This document shows, one piece after another, positions 56,065 to 64,000 of a DNA stretch of 64,000 nt (its first letter is position 1; every line of letters starts with the position of its first letter). The position numbers and the translations under genes are program-made. The DNA comes from Aspidiotus rigidus (Eukaryota > Arthropoda > Insecta > Hemiptera > Diaspididae). The stretch spans positions 2,108,001-2,172,000 of the forward strand of contig JAVHKY010000013.1 of assembly GCA_035079385.1 (NCBI GenBank), in the 5' to 3' direction. Below the pieces are notes generated by a model. The model ran no database searches. It saw nothing but the letters and a program-made list of their open reading frames with translations, and had not been told where the DNA came from.

Positions 56065-58178
56065 TTTCGTGATATTTAAGTCACCGATTTATATTATGCT
56101 TATGCGTGAATTAAAATAATGAGGATAAAATGTAAAAGTCAGTGAGTACTGGTGCACGACGATACCTACATCGAAATTTCTAAGATGTTCATTAAATTTG
56201 TCGAACAATAAAAGGAAAAAATTCGGCAATAACATATATGATAAATCGTTTTTTTGCAGAAAGTAAATAAAAAATATTTTTTCAATGTATGAACAATTTG
56301 TGCGCAGTATTACGATAAGCGGTTTTTGCGCAACATGGGAAAGAAAAACATTAAAATTTGATACAGATGCCCACGTAAGTGCTTACTCACAAAATATTCA
56401 GGTCGATAAAGAAAAGCTGATCTAAATTTAAATCCTACCGTAAAATCTAGGAACGGAAAGAAGACTGAAACATATTTAGAGAAATAGGGGCTATTTTATT
56501 CAAACGAAAACGGACGCCTTGTATAAGTTAGTGTTTTCAGATAACTTTCCAGAATGTATTCGGTTATTGAACCTTGACGCTCTCTCTTAAAACAGAAAAC
56601 CTATTTTATGGAGAGTCAAGTTTTTAGGAATAATTTCCGTTGTGTGCCGCGCCGTCTTTTTGGCAAAAATTGAGGTCTACTTAGTGTCGACATGATTCGT
56701 CAGGCAGGCGAGGAAGGGGGAGGATTCCGATCTTTGTTCTAGATTTATTTATATCAGAGTAGAAGGACTGAAGAATTTTGATTTTCGAGATCTTGTTCGA
56801 AATACATAGAAGGGAGGGTGAAGCTTGGAAAGATTTTCACTTTTGAATTACCGGCACACATAACTATTTTGACGATCGGGCTGTATTATGCGGAGGGGAA
56901 GGGATTTGAAGAAATTCGACCTTCGGGCTACATAAACGGAGAGGGAAGAACATGGAAAAATGCTGACCAGCCCTAGAAGTACGCTGCCCATCGACAACAT
57001 GTATGTGTATCAAAAGGGGGACTTGACTAGGAAAATTCCCGACCATCCAGTTATCTAGTATGTAACATGAAAATACGGGATGCGGTATTGTAATTGCCTA
57101 GCAGCTGAATGAAGGCGTGGCTAGAAACGACTTACAGTAATCGTAAGTCTTGGAACGTGAAACATTGTTAAAACTTCAATATACTATGTTTGTATCCGAT
57201 TACACTCGTATATTACACATGTATCAAAAGAGGATTTGGAATAATCTCGACCGTCAAGCTACACACATAAAACGGGGGGATTTGAGAAATTCTTACCATT
57301 GACCTATCAAGAGGAGACTTGAAAAAATATTAACTGTGATCCAATTTTAAAAAAAGACTTGAGAAAAAATTTCAACCATCGAGCTTTATATATAAGGAAA
57401 GGGATTTTGCCTCTTGAGTTAGAAGAGGAGACTCGGGAAATTTTTAATTTTCTATTTCCAGAGGAAGGGTACTCGAAATGATCTCTCATGCTTGCAAAAT
57501 TTTCTCTCGTTTCTGTTCATCAAAATCTTGCTAATAATAATCAATAGCAAGTTGTAAGTACTCTGCTTAATTCCTAGCACGAACTTATTCGATTTCTAAA
57601 GAATGCAAATACACGAATTGCGAGGAAACACTCGTATTATCGACCATGATAGTAAATCGTCTACAGTAAACTCTTCGGTTAAATGGACTTTCAATAATAA
57701 ATTTTCTTGCATAAATAATTTTTGATCTGTATTTTTTTCATTTTTATGTGGGGTACTTATTACTGATTTCAGTTTACCCGGAAAATATTTAGGTGAGTCT
57801 CTCTCTCTTTCTTTACGTATAATTTTGCAGACAAAAAATAAAGTTATTCTAAGTGAAAGAGTGTAAATTCAATAATTTTGTAGATGAACCATTTTGGATT
57901 GATAACTTTCTGAAAAAGTTATCTTACTTACGTACGAGTATTTCATCTGATGAATAGAAAAATGAAATATACCTAGTCAATTCCTTATAAATATTTCAGG
58001 CCATGTACATGCGTATGGCGCTCATGTATCAATTGTATGTAGTTAGTTTCGTACTATTAAAATAGCAGCGCTACAAAAGTCAATACAATTACCGGTACCC
58101 CTATTTTCAAGTCTTAATCCGCGGATATTGTTTGATCTTTCATTTTCTAGGTACTTAGACCATCTCTATAAGTTCAAA
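56065..58178. repeat. Intergenic with degenerate 45-bp monomers
   Basis: This separates the divergently transcribed acyl-CoA synthetase and AIG1-like genes. At 56,580-57,485 there are about ten strongly diverged inverted monomers (for example GGGAGGGTGAAGCTTGGAAA and AAAAGGGGGACTTGACTAGG), preceded by the element motif AACAGAAAACCTATTTTATG. The rest shows nothing recognisable. Both promoters should lie here, but I see no convincing TATA box. Confidence 0.5.
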
Positions 58179-61100
58179 ATGAATGAGAAACTGAATAAAT
58201 TAATATTTCATGCAATAGTTGTGATTTTCTTCACTAAGGCGTGGCGAGGTATCCTGAATTATAGATCCACTCTTCGAAATATGAAGAAAGCAGAGTGGCA
58301 ATTACAGACGAGATTTCTGTCAAATTGGAATTTTGTAAGTATATGTAGTCTATTATCGGTGAAGTCAAAATCATTCAATATTGATGATGTTCTCCTAATT
58401 ACAGTTCATACAGACAGTCCTATTTTATGGTTACTTTCTATGCGATATTTTTGAATTCACTGGAATCGGTAGACAATTTACTGAGAAGTTGAAACATAAG
58501 ATGGACTTTTATTTTTACACCATAAGTGCTCCAACAAGTATCGTAAGCAAACTTTGAATACAATAAGGGATGAGAAGAATTTTCATTCGAGCAACGTTTT
58601 ATAAGTAATCATGGAGAGGAAAGAAACGCACGAACTTTTTCTCCTTTTGGATAGAGGAATGGTTTTTGTTACCATCTCACACACTAGGATCTAATCCCAC
58701 CAAGAAGGAGCAAAAATTGCGCACTCTATTCGTTTATCAAAAAAAAAAATTTTCTGGCTTAGCCAAATAAATGAAGATCATGTTCCATGTCTTTTATATT
58801 TTATCAGTCATCTTGAAATATTTTAGTCTAGGCTTCTACTAGGTCAAGTGTTCGTGAGATATTATTCGTTTACCCCCTTACCTATCTTGGCGTCGTATAA
58901 GTCTTGTATTCTCGGTTGGTATTGGGTCGATTTATATGAAATTGAGAATAATTGAAGTTTTATATTTGCTGTATGGAATAGGGTTATTTTTTTGATAATC
59001 GGATTGATAGAATTAGAGATTTTTCGATTTTAATTTAGAAAAATTCGGAGCGGGGTAAGTTGAACGTCAGTTCGTTAACCATCCGGCGTTAAAGGAATGA
59101 ATGTTGCTATGGAAAATGACGAGTGTTACTGACTTGTGCGCGAAAAGTGTTTCTTTCTCAGAAGGGGAGGGGGTTGTAAGTTGTGTATTATCAGTACACG
59201 AGATTGAATAAAAAATAATGGTTGGCAAGTTTTGAAAATGAATTTCTATCGGAAAACGACGTCATTATTGTCGTTATTAACGAAAACGACTATAAGTGAA
59301 ATATAATGTAGGCCAGCCAATAATGAACAAAATGGAAACTAAAAGAAATAGAGATGTACAAAAATAAGATACAAAAGTCGGTTTTGCTTTCGCGCTGCGA
59401 AGGCTTTTTTGAGGTATCACCTTTCGTGGGGTGAACTCGCGGGTGCGTAATTTCTTGGTGACACCAGTGCCGGTGAACGCTGTCAATGAAGGATCCACGG
59501 AGTTGTTTAATCTGCGCGAGAGTCTCATCACTTATGAAGACCCGGTCGCGAGTGTGCTGCAGATTCCGAAGGATGCAAGAATTTGTATAGTAATGGAGGC
59601 ATTATGACTGCATCAAATTCAAACGAAAGGAAACGCGAATGCTACTTCTATGGCGACAACGCGCAAACTTTGTATTGCTGTCGAAAATTCCTCAGCTTAT
59701 CGACCGAAGCCAGGAACCAATTTGTAAGAAAACAACGTTTATGTCCAGAATACTTCGAAGCCATCCAATTCTCTCACATTTTCACAAATGGACATTTAGG
59801 AAATGTAAATTAAAATCGTTGATCGTCGTGATTTGTCACACATTACGTACAAAAATGTAGAAGCTTATAAGAGAAATGCCGAAAGAGAATTCAAGTCTCC
59901 TATGAGAAATATGAGGTGTCGCATTTATATGAGAAATATTTTGAGGTATCACCTTTCGTGGGGCGAACGAGCGGAGCGACCTTTTGTATATTTTGAGGTA
60001 TCACCGTTCGCCCCCTGTCTCGCTGTTCTATTGGAATGGTGTGAGAAAATTTGTGAGAAAATTCAAGTCTTCTATGAGAAATATGAGGTATCGCCTTTAT
60101 GAGAAATATTTTGAGGTATCACCTTTCGTGAGGCGAACTCGCGGTTATTTGATTATTTATTTATTTAATTATTTAAGCACACGGGGTGTACTCGCAAATT
60201 TCTGAATCACCCACGGGGTAGAGATGTGCACGGACGCACGCTTGCACGGACGCACAGACTCTCGGACTAATTATTTAATTATTTACATTATTTAATTATT
60301 TAATTGAAGCCTTCTTATCAAGAAGGGCGTATCTCGAAAAAACGCGTTTTGAGAAAAACGATCGCTGGTACGAAGCGTAGAGAAATCAGAATGCGAAGAA
60401 GTGTGGTCAGTGCACAGGCGGCATCGATCATCTTTCAATCCCCCCCTATTACCTGTCCAAAGAGCGTAATTTAAGAAATTCGTTTACCCCTTACCTATCT
60501 TGCCGTCGTATAAGTCTTCTATGAGAAATACGAGGTAGCGCGAACTAACGAGCGGACTCGCTGTTGTATTGGAATGGTATGTGACAATTCAAGTCTAGGG
60601 GACTTGGAAAAATTTCGACTATCCAGCCATATATGATAGGAAGAGGGACTTAGAAAATTTTCTAATTATTAATTATATTAATTATTTAATTATTTATTTA
60701 TTTAATTATTTAATTATTTAATTATTTAATTATTTATTTATTTAATTATTTAATTTTAACAGGGAACCTGTTTTATGGGGGGCTATCTGAGAAATCTTCC
60801 GTGCGCCGTGCGCCGTCCGCCGTCCGCCGTCCAGCGAAAAACTTAGAAAAATTTCGACCCTCGAGCCATATACGATAGAAGGGGGACTTAGAAAAATTTC
60901 GACTCTAAAGCCATATATGATAGGAGAGGGACTTGGAAGAATTTCGACTCTCGAGCCATATATGATAGAAGGGGGACTTGGAAAAATTTCGACTCTCGAG
61001 CCATATATGATACAAGGGGGACTTAGAAAAATTTCGACCCTCGAGCCATATACGATAGAAGGGGGACTTAGAAAAAATTTCGACTCTAAAGCCATATATG

Positions 61101-62321
61101 ATAGGAGAGGGACTTGGAAGAATTTCGACTCTCGAGCCATATATGATACAAGGGGGACTTAGAAAAATTTCGACTCTAAAGCCATATATGATAGGAGAGG
61201 GACTTGGAAGAATTTCGACTCTCGAGCCATATATGATAGGAGAGGGACTTAGAAAAATTTCGACTCTCGAGCCATATATGATAGGAGAGGGACTTAGAAA
61301 AATTTCGATTCTCAAGCCATATATGATAGAAGGGGGACTTAGAAAAATTTCGACTCTCGAGCCATATATGATAGGAGAGGGACTTAGAAGAATTTCGACT
61401 CTCGAGCCATATATGATAGAAGGGGGACTTGGAAAAATTTCGACTCCATATATGATACAAGGGGGACTTACTCTCATGCCATATATGATAGGAGAGGGAC
61501 TTGGAAGAATTTCGACTCTCGAGCCATATATGATAGAAGGGGGACTTAGAAAGATTTCGACTCTCGAGCCATATATGATAGGAGAGGGACTTAGAAAAAT
61601 TTCGACTCTCGAGCCATATATGATAGGAGAGGGACTTAGAAGAATTTCGACTCTCGAGCCATATATGATACAAGGGGGACTTGGAAAAATTTCGACTCTA
61701 AAGCCATATATGATAGGAGAGGGACTTGGAAGAATTTCGACTCTCGAGCCATATATGATACAAGGGGGACTTAGAAAAATTTCGACTCTCGAGCCATATA
61801 TGATAGGAGAGGGACTTAGAAAAATTTCGACTCTCGAGCCATATATGATAGGAGAGGGACTTAGAAGAATTTCGATTCTCAAGACATATATGATAGAAGG
61901 GGGACTTGGAAAAATTTCGACTCTCGAGCCATATATGATAGGAGAGGGACTCAGAAAAATTTCGACTCTCGAGCCATATATGATAGGAGAGGGACTTAGA
62001 AAAATTTCGACTCTCGAGCCATATATGATAGGAGAGGGACTTAGAAGAATTTCGATTCTCAAGACATATATGATAGAAGGGGGACTTGGAAAAATTTCGA
62101 CTCTCGAGCCATATATGATAGGAGAGGGACTCAGAAAAATTTCGACTCTCGAGCCATATATGATAGGAGAGGGACTTAGAAAAATTTCGACTCTCCAGCC
62201 ATATATGATAGGGACTCAGAAAAATTTCGACTCTCGAGCTATATATGATAGAAGGGGGACTTGGAAAAATTTCGACTATTTATTTATTTAATTATTTAAT
62301 TGAATAATTATTTAATTATTT

Positions 62322-62355
<34 letters not shown>

Positions 62356-62449
62356 TTATTTAATTATTTAATTATTTATTTATTTAATCATTTAATCATC
62401 TATTTATTTAATTATTTATTTATTTAATTATTTATTTATTTAATTATTG

Positions 62450-62490
<41 letters not shown>

Positions 62491-63699
62491 TTATTGATTA
62501 TTATTATTACGCGGGGTGTACTCGCGAATTTCTGAATCACCCACTGGGTAGAGATTTCTCTTGACGGGGGGGGAGGGGGGGGTGTACTCGCGAGTTTCAA
62601 AATCGGGGTCTGGCGAGAGAAAAGACATGGAACATGTCAAAAAAATCTTCCTAATTACTCTCATCAATCTTAATGTCTCTAAAAATGCATGTAAGTCGCT
62701 CTCCAACTCTCTACAGACAATTTCTTTCAAAGTCCAGCTTTCACCCATCTGTACCACGCGTCTCATCTCATGCGAGATAGAACTTTGATGTCCTTCCTGC
62801 AAATATCCTATTGTCAATCATATCAAGAGTATGTAAGCATACAATACGTCTGGCTCGTCAACTTAAAGCGGGGCCAACTTAAACCTGAAAAAGAGTTGGA
62901 ATGTGAAAAATCGAATTTTAAGGAAAATATACGGATAAGGGATTTTTAGAAAGTTTAGGCACATCCCTCCTTTCGTCAGTCAGCACTATACTGTCATGCC
63001 ATCTTTTTCAGATATGTATTTTCTTTGTTTTCAGTTTGTAGCCTCGATCTTTTGGGGTCTTAATTTTCTTGACAGAGTGAATCTAACTGTACTACCCACA
63101 GGTTTGTTTAGAGAACGACTGATACCTTTTTGGGTTAATCATTCCATTCATACGGTCGTCGTAATAAACGTAATAATCCAAACCTATCTGAATAAGGTCA
63201 CACCTGTTGACTTGAGAAATGCTACACTAACAAACGCATCATTCTATTTTATTTACCTCATGTGGTAATAGCGCTACGTACTTGATTAATTTGATCGATT
63301 ACTTACGTACTTTTTTTTATAAAAGTAATTCTTATTACAGCATTTATATTACACATTATGAAACTAACATATGGGTGTATCCATTCCTTGAAAAAATTGT
63401 TGAACCTTATCGTATGCTATGTTTGACAAGCCTTTTTTTGTGCTCCATTTCCATTGATGTGGTCTTCTACACAGCTAATAAGTGGTACTGCAACAAGGGT
63501 AAGTACCCAAATAGTTTTCGACAAGCTTTGTGATTATAATATACTTATCAGTAAAATGGAAGATTTTGTTTTGTTAGTTTTTCATCCATTCAATTTTATC
63601 CAAATTTTAGGGTGGTACAGTCATGCCTTCGAGGACGTCATACTACCTTTACAACATCTCATAAAATATGCACAAAGATGTATTAAATTATTATGGTAA
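58179..63699 (+). CDS. AIG1/ADTRP-like membrane hydrolase, five exons
   Basis: Exons: 58,179-58,334; 58,405-58,542; 63,035-63,264; 63,341-63,498; 63,611-63,699 (TAA). All splice in phase to 256 residues; human AIG1 is about 245. Family hallmarks are FIQTVLFYGYF, WVNHSIHT at 131-138, and IWVYPFLEKI in exon 4. AIG1 and ADTRP are multi-pass membrane threonine hydrolases that cleave fatty acid esters of hydroxy fatty acids, using Thr43 and His134 in human AIG1. The His corresponds to H137 here. The segment holding the Thr is missing with this exon 1/2 junction; a second in-phase donor at 58,359 would restore a similar-length segment (FVSICSLL) with Ser at the Thr position, leaving a 46-bp intron. 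Intron 2 (4,492 bp) holds the second 45-bp array. Confidence 0.88.
59380..60560. repeat. GAGGTATCACCTTTCGTG repeats in intron 2
   Basis: GAGGTATCACCTTTCGTGGG or close variants occur at about 59,410, 59,942, 59,995 and 60,114, usually followed by GCGAAC, with AGAAATATGAGGT spacers. Short open frames here are by-products. GTGTACTCGC(A/G)AATTTCTGAATCACCC-type sequence at 60,187 recurs at 62,517. Confidence 0.55.
60660..60760. repeat. (ATTT)n / TTTAATTA low-complexity tract
   Basis: About 100 bp of ATTTAATTATTTATTT repeats directly left of the second minisatellite array, matched by a longer tract on the right. Confidence 0.85.
60845..62275 (-). repeat. 45-bp minisatellite, array 2 (about 32 copies)
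   Basis: Same monomer as array 1 but inverted, preceded at 60,758-60,840 by TTTTAACAGGGAACCTGTTT and GCCGTCC repeats, i.e. the element end seen inverted at 9,070-9,140. Monomers alternate between GGAGAGGGACTT, GAAGGGGGACTT and ACAAGGGGGACTT forms, and multi-monomer blocks repeat (for example around 61,870 and 62,050), a sign of unequal exchange. Open stretches of up to 397 codons here are spurious. Confidence 0.92.
62275..62500. repeat. (ATTT)n low-complexity tract
   Basis: About 225 bp of TATTTATTTAATT repeats with rare TC variants, followed by TTATTATTATTACGCGGGGTG. It lies in intron 2 of the AIG1-like gene. Confidence 0.9.
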
Positions 63700-63879
63700 T
63701 ACTCAATACTATCACAATTTCTTTTCTCATGGATATTGTTTGGGAAACGGTGTTTAATTGTATTTATCATACATTTCAAATATATTCTCTCAACGTTTGT
63801 ACCGGCACTTACCTAAATTATTTTCTTCTTTGAATTTCGTAGCTCGTTAAAATTAAAATGATATAATATTAAAAATATC

Positions 63880-64000
63880 AGAAATGAGAAAAGAAACATT
63901 ACCTGGTTCGGTATCACAGTGGCACTGTTTGCTGCTGGAGAACTATCACATTTATTCATTTATGAACCCAGTCATAATGAAGGGGTAATTTCGAAGATTT
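63880..64000 (+). CDS. Possible partial exon at the window edge
   Basis: After an acceptor-like AAAAATATCAG the frame NEKRNITWFGITVALFAAGE, then LSHLFIYEPSHNEGV, stays open to the window end. It has a hydrophobic stretch compatible with one membrane segment. It begins about 180 bp beyond the AIG1-like stop codon. I do not recognise the family, and the exon is truncated by the window. Confidence 0.3.

Noticed and set aside
60742..62291. Open reading frames of 385 and 397 codons on opposite strands, plus several smaller ones
   Set aside because: They are read-through of a 45-bp tandem repeat whose period is a multiple of three, so several frames stay open on both strands. There is no domain, and the region lies in an intron.

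Overview
This window looks like nuclear DNA of an insect, most plausibly a hemipteran; that assignment is an inference. It is AT-rich, with intron-split genes (GT-AG sites, many introns under 200 bp) and a dense population of eukaryotic transposons: hAT-type MITEs with 8-bp target duplications, a Mutator-like remnant, a non-LTR reverse transcriptase fragment and a young Ty3/gypsy element. I see no bacterial gene organisation. The longest open frames apart from the gypsy genes are artefacts of a 45-bp minisatellite whose period is a multiple of three.

Positions 1-42,300 are dominated by an old five-fold segmental duplication. Each unit (about 2.5-5.1, 10.1-15.5, 16.4-23.06, 23.06-28.2 and 32.0-42.3 kb) carries, on the minus strand, a small gene with a TATA box, a signal peptide and a mature peptide that starts EPDP and continues as a proline run; about 0.5-1.8 kb away on the plus strand lies a fossil reading frame starting MNFEED or MNYEED. 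In the three younger units a second coding exon, joined in phase and carrying a conserved CG motif, can be reconstructed. The units were then broken by insertions: a MULE (12.3-13.4 kb), LINE fragments (17.0-17.8 and 23.2 kb), an unclassified element with long inverted ends (20.45-22.54 kb), and a complete gypsy element with apparently identical 425-bp LTRs (35,591-41,074). A 439-bp apparently perfect inverted repeat lies at 29.4-30.3 kb.

Positions 42,300-46,600 hold repeats, including a foldback element at 44.9-45.6 kb. From 46,630 to 56,064 on the minus strand is a ten-exon acyl-CoA synthetase / 4-coumarate-CoA-ligase-like gene. Its 4.9-kb third intron contains, on the same strand, a second four-exon gene for a secreted protein I do not recognise, interrupted by one in-frame stop. 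From 58,179 to 63,699 on the plus strand is a complete five-exon AIG1/ADTRP-like (FAR-17a/AIG1 family) membrane protein gene whose 4.5-kb second intron is largely 45-bp minisatellite and (ATTT)n sequence. A further possible exon starts at the right edge.

The acyl-CoA synthetase (fatty or aromatic acid activation) and the AIG1-like protein (a family known to hydrolyse fatty acid esters of hydroxy fatty acids) both belong to lipid metabolism but are divergently transcribed single genes; nothing here shows that they act together. The proline-rich secreted peptide family is the most distinctive local novelty.
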